Assembly: GCA_022828085.1 (NCBI GenBank)
Contig: JAJEIY010000086.1
Span: 1-64,000 of the forward strand
DNA: 64,000 nucleotides
Origin: Acidobacteriota bacterium
Lineage (GTDB): Bacteria > Acidobacteriota > Vicinamibacteria > Marinacidobacterales > Marinacidobacteraceae
Reading direction: 5' to 3'
The notes below the pieces were generated by a model. The model worked only from the letters and a program-made list of their open reading frames with translations. It did no database searches and was not told the origin of the DNA. Made by a program: the position numbers and the translations under genes. Below are positions 49,287 to 57,453 of this stretch, piece after piece. Numbering within the stretch: position 1 is the stretch's first letter; each line of letters opens with the position of its first letter.

Positions 49287-52200
49287 TCATGCCGCGAACC
49301 TCTTGCGGTCGAACACCGAATACGCCGTCGGGATCACCACCAGGGTGAGCGCCGTGGAGACCAGCAGCCCGCCGATGACGGTGATGGCCATCGGGCCGCG
49401 GATCTCGGCCCCCTCGCCGAGCCCGAGCGCCATCGGGGTGAGCCCCAGGATGGTGGTCAGCGTGGTCATCAGGATCGGCCGGAGGCGGATCTGCCCGGCC
49501 GCCACGATCGCCTCGGCCTTCTCCATGCCCTCGCGGCGCAGCCGGTTGATGCAGTCCACCAGCACGATGGCGTTCTTCACCACGATCCCGGCGAGCATCA
49601 CCACCCCGATGAGCACGATGACGCTCAGCGTGGACCCGGAGAGCAGGAGCGCCCAGACCACCCCGATCGCCGCCAGCGGGATCGTGAAGAGGATCAGGAA
49701 CGGGTGGAGGAGCGACTCGAACTGGCTCGCCATCACGAAGTAGACGAGGAAGATGGCGAGGCCGATGGCGAGCGCCAGGCTGGCGAAGGACCGCTCCATC
49801 TCCTCGCGTTGCCCGCCGAACCGCGTGGAGACGCCGGGACCGAGCCCGAGCCCGGCGATCCGGGAATCGATCGCTTCGGTGGCCCCCTCCAGGTCGGCGC
49901 CGTCGAGGTTCCCCGAGATCACCACCGCGGGCCGTTGCCCGACCCGGCGCAGTTCGGCAGGTCCCTCGCCGACCTCGGCCTCGCCGAGCGCCCGCAGCGG
50001 GACCGGCCGCGCCTCCTCGGCGTGGACGATCAACTCCGGCACCGCGGCGGTGCGGGACCGGAGGCCCTCGCCTCCGCGCACCACCACGTCGATGCGCCGG
50101 TCCCCCTCGTCGAGCCGGGTGGCGACCTCGCCGCGCAGCTTGGAGCGCAGCCCCTCCGAGGCCTGGTCCACGGTGAGCCCGAGGCTCGCCAACCGGTCGG
50201 CGGCGAAGCGCACCCGGATTTCGGGGCTGCCCGCCTCGGCGGTGGAGCGGACGTCGGCGAGCCCGGGAACGTCGGCGACGGCGGCCTGCACCCGGCGGGC
50301 GCTCGGGACGAGCAGCGACCGATCCTCCGAATAGACCTCGACCTCGACCGGCTGGCGGAAGCTGAAGTAGGACGGCCGCCCGAACTCGTAGCGGACCCCG
50401 GGAAGCGCCGCAAGGTCCGCCCGGACCCGTTCGATGGCGGCCGCCTCCGCTTGTTTGTCGCCCGGGTCCGCCATCATCACCTGGACCCGTCCCTGGTGCT
50501 CCGCGCGTCCGGAGCCGCCGGCGAAGCCGCCTCCGGCGGCGGCGCCCGCCTCGGTGGTCACCCGGAGCACCGCCGGGTCCTCGAGGACCGACTCCCCGAC
50601 GGCGTCCACGACGGTATCGGTTGCGGTCACCGCGGACCCCTCGGGAAGGTGGACGTCGAAGTGGAACTCTCCCTGGGAGAGCGCCGGGATGAGCTCCACC
50701 CCGATGGCGGCCCGGCCCACGGCGAGGGAACCGGCGAAGAGCCCGGCCGCCAGCACGAAGACGATGGCCGGGTGGCGCAGGGCGGCGCGCAGGACCGGCG
50801 GGTAGGCGCGCGCCACGGCGCCCTCCGCCGCGGTGAACCCCGACGCCACCGGACGGAACGGGAACATCAGCCCCCGTCCGGCCTTGCGCAGCACGGCGCG
50901 CAGCCCGCGGAGCGCGCGCACGGCGGCGGTCGCCCGCTGCTCGCCGGCGCTCGCGGCCGCGGTCACCCCACGGCTCGAGAGCACCGGGATCAGCGCCAGC
51001 GAGAAGCCGAGGGAGGCGAGGATGGAGATGGAGACCGTCAGCGCCTGGTCGCGGAAGAGCTGGCCGGCGACCCCTTCCACGAAGACGATCGGCAGGAAGA
51101 CGGCGACGGTGGTCAGGGTGGAGGCGATCACCGGCCCGGCGACCTCGACGGTGCCGCCGACCGCGGCTTCGCGCGCTCCCTCGCCGCCGGCATGCCGGCG
51201 GTGGATCGCCTCGAGCACCACGATCGAGTCGTCGAGCAGCATGCCCACCCCGAGCGCCAGCCCGCCGAGCGACATGATGTTCAGCGAGAGCCCCATCTGC
51301 TGCATCACGAAGAAGGTCGCGATCACCGAGACCGGGATGGCCATCGCGACCACCGCGGTCGACCGGCGGTTCCGGAGGAAGAGCGCGATCACCAGGATGG
51401 CGAGCAGGCCGCCCTCCCAGGCGTTCCGCACCACCTCCGAGATGGCCCCCTCGATGAACCGGGACTGGTCGAAGAGGGTGGCCAGCGCGAGGCCCTCGGG
51501 AACCGAGTCCTCCACCGCCTCCAGCCGGGCGCGAATGCCCTCCGCGACCTGGACGGTGTTCGCGTCGCCCTCCTTGAAGATACGGACCTCGACGCCCTCG
51601 GCGCCGCCCTGGCGCAGGATCACTTCCTGGTCCTTGAAACCGGAGCGGACCTCGGCCACGTCGCGGAGCCGCACCAGCCGCCCCTCCGTGTCCTTCACGA
51701 TCACCGCGCGGATGCGGTCGAGGGTGTCCAGTTCGTTCAGGGTGCGCACCAGGTAGCGGGCCTCGTCCTCGTAGACGCTGCCGCCGGCGAGGTTCACGTT
51801 GTTGGCCGCGAGCGCGTCCCGGACCTCCGCGACGGTGATGCCGTAGGCGGCGAGGCGGCCCTCGTCCACGTCCACCTGGATCTCGCGGACCAGCCCGCCC
51901 TCGATGCGGACCGCGGCGACGCCGTCCACCGCGTCGAGGTCCTTCTTGAGGTCCTCCTCGGTCCACTGGCGGACGGAGGAGAGCGGCTGGTCCCCGGAGA
52001 CGCCGATCCGGAAGATCGCGTCCGAGGCTGGGTCGAACCGGAGGAGCCGGGGCCGTTCGGCGTCTTCGGGGAGCTGGACGCTGTCGAGTTTTTCCCGGAC
52101 GTCCAGTCCGGCGAAGTCCATGTTGGTGTCCCAGACGAACTCGAGGGTCACTTCGGAGGCGCCGGCGCGGGACCGGGAGGTCACGCGCCGCAGCCCCGGA

Positions 52201-52424
52201 ACGACCGAGGCGGCCTCCTCGATCGGCCGGGTCACCAGCGTTTCCACCTCGATGGGGGCCGCGCCCGGCATCCGGGTCTCGACCGTCATGGTGGGATAGG
52301 AGATCTCCGGGAGCAGGTTGACCGGCAGCCGGCCGAGCGCCACGAACCCGAAGACGCAGGCGGCCACGGTGAACATGCCGACGCTCACCGGCCGGCGGAT
52401 GCAGCCGGCGATCAGGGACTTCAC
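49287..52424 (-). CDS. RND-family efflux pump inner-membrane protein
   Basis: The 1045-residue pump starts GTG 52424 and opens with RRPVSVGMFTVAACVFGFVALGRLPVNLLPEISYPTM. Helix 4 carries GGLALGVGMLLDDSIVVLEAIHRRH, and IVFVEGVAGQLFRDQALTVSIS follows. The second half has VLIGVVMLAGIVVKNAIVLVDCINRLRREGMEKAEAIVAAGQIRLRPILMTTLTTILGLTPMALG. LPVNLLPEISYP is the start seen in AcrB/MdtB-like pumps of diverse bacteria. It is encoded 31 bases after the adaptor gene. It and the next pump are related but diverged; they could form a heteromeric pump as in MdtBC, which is inference. Confidence 0.93.
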   Translation of the reverse strand: MKSLIAGCIRRPVSVGMFTVAACVFGFVALGRLPVNLLPEISYPTMTVETRMPGAAPIEVETLVTRPIEEAASVVPGLRRVTSRSRAGASEVTLEFVWDTNMDFAGLDVREKLDSVQLPEDAERPRLLRFDPASDAIFRIGVSGDQPLSSVRQWTEEDLKKDLDAVDGVAAVRIEGGLVREIQVDVDEGRLAAYGITVAEVRDALAANNVNLAGGSVYEDEARYLVRTLNELDTLDRIRAVIVKDTEGRLVRLRDVAEVRSGFKDQEVILRQGGAEGVEVRIFKEGDANTVQVAEGIRARLEAVEDSVPEGLALATLFDQSRFIEGAISEVVRNAWEGGLLAILVIALFLRNRRSTAVVAMAIPVSVIATFFVMQQMGLSLNIMSLGGLALGVGMLLDDSIVVLEAIHRRHAGGEGAREAAVGGTVEVAGPVIASTLTTVAVFLPIVFVEGVAGQLFRDQALTVSISILASLGFSLALIPVLSSRGVTAAASAGEQRATAAVRALRGLRAVLRKAGRGLMFPFRPVASGFTAAEGAVARAYPPVLRAALRHPAIVFVLAAGLFAGSLAVGRAAIGVELIPALSQGEFHFDVHLPEGSAVTATDTVVDAVGESVLEDPAVLRVTTEAGAAAGGGFAGGSGRAEHQGRVQVMMADPGDKQAEAAAIERVRADLAALPGVRYEFGRPSYFSFRQPVEVEVYSEDRSLLVPSARRVQAAVADVPGLADVRSTAEAGSPEIRVRFAADRLASLGLTVDQASEGLRSKLRGEVATRLDEGDRRIDVVVRGGEGLRSRTAAVPELIVHAEEARPVPLRALGEAEVGEGPAELRRVGQRPAVVISGNLDGADLEGATEAIDSRIAGLGLGPGVSTRFGGQREEMERSFASLALAIGLAIFLVYFVMASQFESLLHPFLILFTIPLAAIGVVWALLLSGSTLSVIVLIGVVMLAGIVVKNAIVLVDCINRLRREGMEKAEAIVAAGQIRLRPILMTTLTTILGLTPMALGLGEGAEIRGPMAITVIGGLLVSTALTLVVIPTAYSVFDRKRFAA

Positions 52425-52455
52425 GGGGCGATTCTCCGGACGGGGAGCCGATCGA

Positions 52456-53547
52456 TCAGTTGTTCAGGATTTCGACCGCGGCCCCCGGACTGAGCGCTCC
52501 GTGGCCGGCGACCACGATCCGCGTCCCGGGTGCGAGCCCGTCCGCAAGCTCGATGAGCGCGCCTTCGGAACTCTCCATCTCCACCCCCACGGTCACCTCG
52601 CGGCGGACGGCCTTGCCACCCTCGACCACGAAGACATGGGAGCCGGTCTCGCCCTGGACAACGGCCCGCTTCGGGGCCAGCACCGCGTTCTCGCGCCGGC
52701 CGGTCTCGATGACGACCCGGGCGAAGGAACCGGGCCGGACGACCGTTCCCGCCGGCGCCGGCAGCGCCACCGTCACCTTCACGGTGCCGGTGCCCGGATC
52801 CACGATCGGGCTGACTTCCCGGATGCGCCCGGTGATTCCGGCGCCGCTCGCGTCGGACTCCGGACGGACCACGGCGGGCTGGCCGGGCGCGAGCCCCGCC
52901 ACGTCCCGTTCCGGCACGTAGAGCCGGGCGACCAGGGTGTTGAAGTCGGCGAGCGTCAGCAGGTGCTGGGCGGGCTCGAGCCGGCCGCCCTCGACCAGCA
53001 TGAGTTCCGTCACCTTGCCCGCGAAGGGAGCCCGGATCTCGGTCCGTTCCAGTTCCAGCCGGGCCGTCTCCAGTTCGGAGGCGGCGAGGTCCCGGTCGAA
53101 GCGCGCCTTCTCGTATTCGTACTCGGCCACCAGGTCCTGTTCGAACGCCCGCTGCTGGCGCGAGAGTTCCGACTCGGCGCGCGAGAGCCGCAGTTCGGCC
53201 TGCTCGAAGGCGAGCCGCCGCTCGCGGGCGTCCACCCGCGCCAGCACGTGGCCGGCGGCCACCGAATCGCCTTCGCGGACGCTGATCTCGGTCAGCACGC
53301 CCGACGTCTCGGACAGCACCTGGGCGGTGCGCTCGGCCTCCACCGCGGAGGTGGTGGTGAGGTGGAGGGCGACCGGGCCGACCCGCGCTTCGGCGACGCT
53401 CACCGGGGTCGGCGCCGCCTCTCCGGGCTCGCCGGTGATCTCGCGAGCTTCGCTGACCCCGGTCAGGTTCGGGACGACGAACAGGCCGGCCGCGGCAATG
53501 CCGAGGGTCGCGGCGGCCAGCAACAGGAGCAGGGACTTTCGCTTCAT
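52456..53547 (-). CDS. RND efflux periplasmic adaptor (MFP) subunit
   Basis: The 363-residue adaptor has an N-terminal signal/anchor (LLLLLAAATLGIAAAGLFVV). The first lipoyl half is VLSETSGVLTEISVREGDSVAAGHVLARVD, followed by an alpha-hairpin of about 55 residues. The second lipoyl half is TEIRAPFAGKVTELMLVEGGRLEPAQHLLTLAD, then a beta-barrel and a membrane-proximal domain ending LAPGTRIVVAGHGALSPGAAVEI. It belongs with the two RND genes downstream. It has a normal ATG and no regulator gene beside it. Confidence 0.93.
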   Translation of the reverse strand: MKRKSLLLLLAAATLGIAAAGLFVVPNLTGVSEAREITGEPGEAAPTPVSVAEARVGPVALHLTTTSAVEAERTAQVLSETSGVLTEISVREGDSVAAGHVLARVDARERRLAFEQAELRLSRAESELSRQQRAFEQDLVAEYEYEKARFDRDLAASELETARLELERTEIRAPFAGKVTELMLVEGGRLEPAQHLLTLADFNTLVARLYVPERDVAGLAPGQPAVVRPESDASGAGITGRIREVSPIVDPGTGTVKVTVALPAPAGTVVRPGSFARVVIETGRRENAVLAPKRAVVQGETGSHVFVVEGGKAVRREVTVGVEMESSEGALIELADGLAPGTRIVVAGHGALSPGAAVEILNN

Positions 53548-53761
53548 GCTCTCTCCTAACGGATGTGCATCCTCCGGAGTTCCGGTGAATCTGCCTGAGA
53601 ACTACGCAGTGGGATGCCGGACTCTTCATCGGTGACCGCGGGCCGGATCCCATGACATTTCATACCTAGTGTCAGTATGCATTGCACTGCAATGTATCGC
53701 AACTCCCACGGCATGGGGACCGCCCGCGTCCCGGGTTGCTGCGAGAATCCCGGCCGAGATT
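53548..53761. other. Spacer between adaptor gene and tRNA-Val
   Basis: No gene is visible. ATACCTAGTGTCAGTATGCATTGCACTGCAATG (53667-53696) contains a short palindrome, CATTGCA-CTG-CAATG with one extra base, in an AT-richer patch. It could belong to the adaptor promoter (minus strand) or the tRNA promoter (plus strand), but I see no clear boxes. Confidence 0.3.
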
Positions 53762-53836
53762 GCGCGGTTAGCTCAGCGGAAGAGCACCTGCCTTACACGC
53801 AGGGGGTCGCAGGTTCGAATCCCGCACCGCGCACCA
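53762..53836 (+). tRNA. tRNA-Val (anticodon TAC)
   Basis: A full cloverleaf is visible. Acceptor GCGCGGT (53762-53768) pairs with ACCGCGC (53826-53832), D stem GCTC/GAGC, anticodon stem CCTGC/GCAGG around loop CTTACAC (anticodon TAC, reading GTA), and T loop TTCGAAT. Discriminator A and an encoded CCA follow (53833-53836). The T stem GCAGG/CCCGC has one A-C mismatch at the middle pair. Confidence 0.95.
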
Positions 53837-53846
53837 TGCGGTCCGA

Positions 53847-54026
53847 CAGGGGGCTGGCTTCCGCGAACGGGACAGTTGCGAGGCCGGTTGCGGAAGCCAG
53901 CCCCCTGCCGAACCGCCCGGCACTTCGTGCCGGAAATCGAAACTCCCTCGCGCGCTGGGCGCGCTTCGGCGAGTTCCGATTTTGCGCTGTCTTTTTGTGA
54001 AAGGGGGGGCGAGCCCCCCCTTTCAC
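53847..54026. other. Series of four hairpins immediately downstream of tRNA-Val
   Basis: Hairpin 1: perfect 18-bp arms 53847-53864 and 53890-53907 with a 25-base loop. Hairpin 2: CCGGCAC (53917-53923)/GTGCCGG (53927-53933). Hairpin 3: AATCGAAACTC (53935-53945) pairs with GAGTTCCGATT (53971-53981) with one mismatch, enclosing GCGCGC (53950-53955)/GCGCGC (53959-53964). Hairpin 4: perfect 14-bp arms 53997-54010 and 54013-54026 containing a run of seven G and seven C. No protein is supported here. It may be a structured RNA transcribed with the tRNA, or the remains of an integrated element. Confidence 0.7.
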
Positions 54027-54079
54027 ACTTTCCCCCCCCGGGGGACGGTTCGGGAACGCCGCCCCCTACAAGGCAGCGA

Positions 54080-54110
54080 AACGGCTTGGAGTGCCGGCTT
54101 CAGCCGGCAC
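54080..54110. repeat. Dispersed hairpin element, extended stem
   Basis: CGGCTTGGA flank then GTGCCGGCT (54091-54099)/AGCCGGCAC (54102-54110), a 9-bp stem with a two-base loop. The rest of the stretch to 54252 holds no gene; an AT-richer patch with TACGAT (54232-54237) may be the promoter of the following toxin gene. Confidence 0.75.
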
Positions 54111-54252
54111 CCGCGTCGCGAGAGCGCCGCAGAACCGGAAAGTTCTCCACGCGCTGATGGCCCACCCGGTCTGGAGTCCCCTCTTCCCCAACACATCCCG
54201 GCCACACCTCTGGAGCGCAATCAACATCTGATACGATATGAAATCACTGGTG

Positions 54253-54675
54253 ATGCGCTACGTGCTGGACACCAACGTCATCGTCGCCGCCCTGCGGAGT
54301 CCGCACGGTGCATCGGCCAGCTTGTTGGACCGAGCCCTGAGCGGGGCGTTCGTGTTGCTGGCGTCCGTACCGCTCGTGTTGGAATACGAGGCTGTTTGCC
54401 GCGACCCGGCACAACGGATTGTGTCGGGACTGAGTGGGACCGAAGTGGAAGCCATCGTGAACGCGCTGTGCGCGGTTGCGGAGCCGGTGGAAACCCGGTT
54501 TCTGTGGCGACCCCAGCTGCGCGATCCCGCGGACGAGATGGTGTTGGAGACCGCCATCAACGGCCGGGCCGACGCGCTGGTCACTTTCAATCGTCGCGAC
54601 TTCGGTCAGGTTCCCGAAGACTTCGGCATCGCCCTGCTCTCGCCACAGGATGCCTTGAGGAGGCTCCCGTCATGA
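54253..54675 (+). CDS. PIN-domain toxin of the COG1569-like family
   Basis: The 140-residue protein begins MRYVLDTNVIVAALRSPHGASASLLDRAL, the classic start of PIN-family putative toxins. It continues LVLEYEAVCRD (Glu), RDPADEMVLETAINGRADALVTFNRRDFG (paired acidic residues) and ends ALLSPQDALRRL. I chose ATG 54253 because family members start at this Met; ATG 54238 adds five residues. Its stop overlaps the ATG of the antitoxin gene by four bases. The toxin gene comes first here, opposite to the vapBC pair at 22 kb. Confidence 0.9.
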   Translation: MRYVLDTNVIVAALRSPHGASASLLDRALSGAFVLLASVPLVLEYEAVCRDPAQRIVSGLSGTEVEAIVNALCAVAEPVETRFLWRPQLRDPADEMVLETAINGRADALVTFNRRDFGQVPEDFGIALLSPQDALRRLPS

Positions 54676-54923
54676 AGAAGCAACTCAGTACCTATCCCCT
54701 ACGCCTGCCGGCGTCGCTCAAAGCGGCCGTTGCCGAGGTCAGCCGGGCTGACGGGACGAGCATCAACCAGTTCGTGACGACCGCGGTGGCGGAGAAGCTC
54801 TCCGCGTTGAAGACCGCCGAGTTCTTCACCGGCCGGGCGGCCGGCGCCGACATCGACCTGGCGCGCCGACTCCTCCGGCGCGACGGCGGGCAGCCTCCCG
54901 TACCGGAAGACGAGATGCCGTGA
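54672..54923 (+). CDS. Arc/ribbon-helix-helix type antitoxin
   Basis: The 83-residue protein opens MKKQLSTYPLRLPASLKAAVAEVSRADGTSINQFVTTAVAEKLSAL, a ribbon-helix-helix DNA-binding domain. A short charged tail (AEFFTGRAAGADIDLARRLLRRDGGQPPVPEDEMP) probably contacts the toxin. It is coupled to the PIN gene through an ATGA overlap. Such pairs usually autoregulate, but no operator can be fixed by eye. Confidence 0.88.
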   Translation: MKKQLSTYPLRLPASLKAAVAEVSRADGTSINQFVTTAVAEKLSALKTAEFFTGRAAGADIDLARRLLRRDGGQPPVPEDEMP

Positions 54924-54925
54924 GG

Positions 54926-55035
54926 TTCCGCAGGCCCTACCGGCGAACCTGACGCCCGAGGACGCTCAGGGCCGCGGCCGCCAGCTCGCGGCCCTTGCGC
55001 CAGGGCGTTCCCGCCTCCCGGCCGACCGGCGGTGA
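54926..55035 (-). pseudogene. C-terminal fragment of a hypothetical gene, homologous to the one at 58650
   Basis: On the minus strand the sequence reads VGREAGTPWRKGRELAAAALSVLGRQVRR and a stop. The intact protein at 58650-59288 contains FGREAGPPWRKDHKLAAAAALSVLG near its C-terminus. DNA-level similarity covers about 100 bases. No matching upstream codons or start are present, so this is a truncated copy. Confidence 0.7.
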
Positions 55036-55437
55036 GCGGTCCGGCCTCCGAGTGCGGACGCGGCCTGAGCCAGAGGTTCGCGCACGCCGTCGGCGGCAGA
55101 GGCCCGGCGGCCCGGTTCCGGGTGTTGCTTGACGACAACTTCTGCCTGTTGTCACCTTTCTGTAAGTTAGACGGGACATCATGCCGTCACATATCGCCGT
55201 AACGGCGCTTTCCGGACTCCTTCCGTTCCCAGGAGTGCCATTCTCCGCGCGGACAATCGCTGCCAGCCGCCACCGCTTTGTCACACAGCCAATGCCGACT
55301 AGCACGTTGACGGCGCTGCCCCGGCGCCGGTCGCGCAGGGGGTGGGCGCGCGCGGGCTCCGTGATGTTGGCGGCGCGCGAGTTGCCGTACGTGGCGCCGG
55401 CGGTGGATCACGCCTCGACCGGAGGAGGGAGCGGCCA
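55036..55437. other. Upstream region of the GPP34-P450 gene
   Basis: No gene is supported. An AT-richer patch (55125-55200) contains TTGACG (55129-55134), overlapping an inverted repeat GACAAC (55134-55139)/GTTGTC (55148-55153). This could be a promoter with operator, but I find no matching -10 at normal spacing. GGAGGAGG lies just before the ATG at 55438. Confidence 0.4.
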
Positions 55438-57453
55438 ATGCTGACGTTCGCCGAGGAGATTCTGCTGCTCGTCCTGGACGAGGGACAGGGGGACCTGGGA
55501 AGCCTGCCGCCGGACTCGCTCAACCTGGCCCTCGCCGGAGCGGTGCTGATGGATCTCGCGCTCCAAAAGCGCATCGAAACGGATCTCGAGCGGCTCATGC
55601 TCGTGGACCCCACGCCGCTCGGCGACGACATTCTCGATCCGACGCTGGCCGAGATCGCCGGCGAGAGCCAATGGCGCGACACGCGCTACTGGCTGGACCG
55701 GACTGCGGGGCGGGGGGACCGCATCCGCCGCGATGCGTCGGCTCGCCTGATCGAGCGCGGCATCCTGCGCTCCGAGGCGCACGGGCTCCTGTCGCTCGCC
55801 CCCTCGGTGTCCCGGTCGCGGCGTTACCCGACCGCGGACGGGCAGCAGATCGAGGAAGCGCGGCTGCGCATCATGCGGGTGCTGTTCAGCGACGACATCC
55901 CGGATCCGCGCGACATCGCGATGATCGCGCTGGCGGGCGCCTGCGGGGTGTTCCGCACCATCCTGTCAGCGGAGGAGCGGGCGCAGGTCCAGGACCGAAT
56001 CGACCTGCTCACGAAGCTCGACCTGATCGGCCGGACGATGAGCCAGGCGATCGAGGGACGCGAGGAGCCCGCGGCAGCGGCCGCGGCGCCCGGGCCCGCG
56101 AACGAGATTCCGGTCGCTCCGGGCCTGCCGCTGCTGGGCAACGGCCTGGCCATGAGCAGGGGACTCTCGGCATTCCTGGTTCGCCAGTACCGCGACCTGG
56201 GCCCGGTCTTCCGGATACGCGCTCCCGGACGCCGGTTCGTGTGCCTCGCGGGGCCGGAGGCGGCCAACTTCCTGGCGTCGCACGGGAAGAGAGTCTTCCG
56301 GTCGCTCGAGCCGATGGCGAACTTCCATAACGCGATGGACGCGTCGCGCTCCATCGTGACCATGGACGGCGTGGACCACGTCACCACCCGGAGGGCCCAG
56401 GCCCGGGGATACGCGGCCCGCGTCGTGGAGGAGCGGGGGGTGGAGGTCGTCGAGATCACCCGCGACGAGATCGCGAAGTGGCCGGTCGGGAAGCGGTTCG
56501 AGGTGTTGCCGAGAATCCGGCACGTCATCGCCGAGCAGATGGGCTACGTGATGGCGGGCTACTCACCCGGCGGTTACACGAACGACCTGAGCACGCTCCT
56601 CGGCGGGCTGCTCATCAGTGCGTCGGTGTTCCCGCGCGTCATGAAACTCCCGCGAATGCGGCGCGCCCGCGCGCGGGCCGAGGAGCTGGCCGGCGCGGTC
56701 CTCGAGCACAAGCGGAAGGTCGGCCCCCGGCGGGCGGGCCCGGACTTCATCGACCTCATGCTGGATCTGCGGGAGGCCGATCCCCAGCTCCTTCCCGAGA
56801 CCAACCTGAACCTGACCGTGCTGGCGCCCTACCTGGTCGGGCTGGACACCACGGCGAGCACCTGCGCGTTCATGCTCGAAAACGTCCTGAAGCGCCCGGA
56901 GCTCATGGAAAGCATGACCGCCGAAGCCGACGCCCTCTTCGAGCAGGGCCTGACGCCCGGCGAGGGGCTGCGGCGGCTGGACGTCTCGCGGCGCGTGGCG
57001 ATGGAGACCCTGCGGCTCCATCCGGTGTCACCGGCCGTCCGGCGGACGACCGCCAACTCCTTCGAGTTCGCGGGATACCGGATACCTGCCGGGACCCTGG
57101 TCATGGTCGGGACGTCGGTGGGACATGCACTCGAGGAGTACTTTCCCGAGCCGGAGCGCTTCGACATCGAGCGCTACACCGACGTCCGCGCCGAACACCG
57201 GCAGCGCGGCGCCTACGCCCCCTTCGGGACCGGCAACCACCGGTGTCTCGGCGCCGGTCTCGTCCCGGTCCAGCTCGGCCTCACCATGGCGACGATCCTG
57301 CGGGAACTCGCTCTGGAACCGCTCCGTCCCGACCATGCGCTTCGGGTGCGGTCGTTCCCGACCATGCGGCCCGTCGGCTTCAACATCCGGGTTCTCGGCC
57401 GCCGAACGCACGCGGCCGCGGCAACGAACGGCGCCGGAAACTCGTCCTCTTGA
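55438..57453 (+). CDS. GPP34 (GOLPH3-like) domain fused to cytochrome P450
   Basis: The 671-residue protein joins two domains. Residues 1-205 are a GPP34 domain: MLTFAEEILLLVLDEGQGDL, LAGAVLMDLALQKRIETDLERLMLVDPTPLGDDILDP and FSDDIPDPRDIAMIALAGACGVF. In eukaryotes GPP34 proteins bind PI4P membranes and glycosyltransferase tails; bacterial roles are unknown. An Ala/Pro linker (about 206-228) leads to a cytochrome P450. This shows I-helix LVGLDTTAST (467-475), ExxR in METLRLHP (Glu523, Arg526) and haem loop FGTGNHRCLG with Cys603. All P450 hallmarks are intact. No membrane helix is seen. Its TGA overlaps the TTG start of an acyltransferase gene, so the two are likely coupled. No ferredoxin partner is adjacent. 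Confidence 0.88.
   Translation: MLTFAEEILLLVLDEGQGDLGSLPPDSLNLALAGAVLMDLALQKRIETDLERLMLVDPTPLGDDILDPTLAEIAGESQWRDTRYWLDRTAGRGDRIRRDASARLIERGILRSEAHGLLSLAPSVSRSRRYPTADGQQIEEARLRIMRVLFSDDIPDPRDIAMIALAGACGVFRTILSAEERAQVQDRIDLLTKLDLIGRTMSQAIEGREEPAAAAAAPGPANEIPVAPGLPLLGNGLAMSRGLSAFLVRQYRDLGPVFRIRAPGRRFVCLAGPEAANFLASHGKRVFRSLEPMANFHNAMDASRSIVTMDGVDHVTTRRAQARGYAARVVEERGVEVVEITRDEIAKWPVGKRFEVLPRIRHVIAEQMGYVMAGYSPGGYTNDLSTLLGGLLISASVFPRVMKLPRMRRARARAEELAGAVLEHKRKVGPRRAGPDFIDLMLDLREADPQLLPETNLNLTVLAPYLVGLDTTASTCAFMLENVLKRPELMESMTAEADALFEQGLTPGEGLRRLDVSRRVAMETLRLHPVSPAVRRTTANSFEFAGYRIPAGTLVMVGTSVGHALEEYFPEPERFDIERYTDVRAEHRQRGAYAPFGTGNHRCLGAGLVPVQLGLTMATILRELALEPLRPDHALRVRSFPTMRPVGFNIRVLGRRTHAAAATNGAGNSSS

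Noticed and set aside
53793..54026. Minus-strand open frame of 77 codons ending GAGFEPATPCV
   Set aside because: This ending is the well-known false translation of the antisense of a tRNA; the frame overlaps tRNA-Val and the hairpin series.
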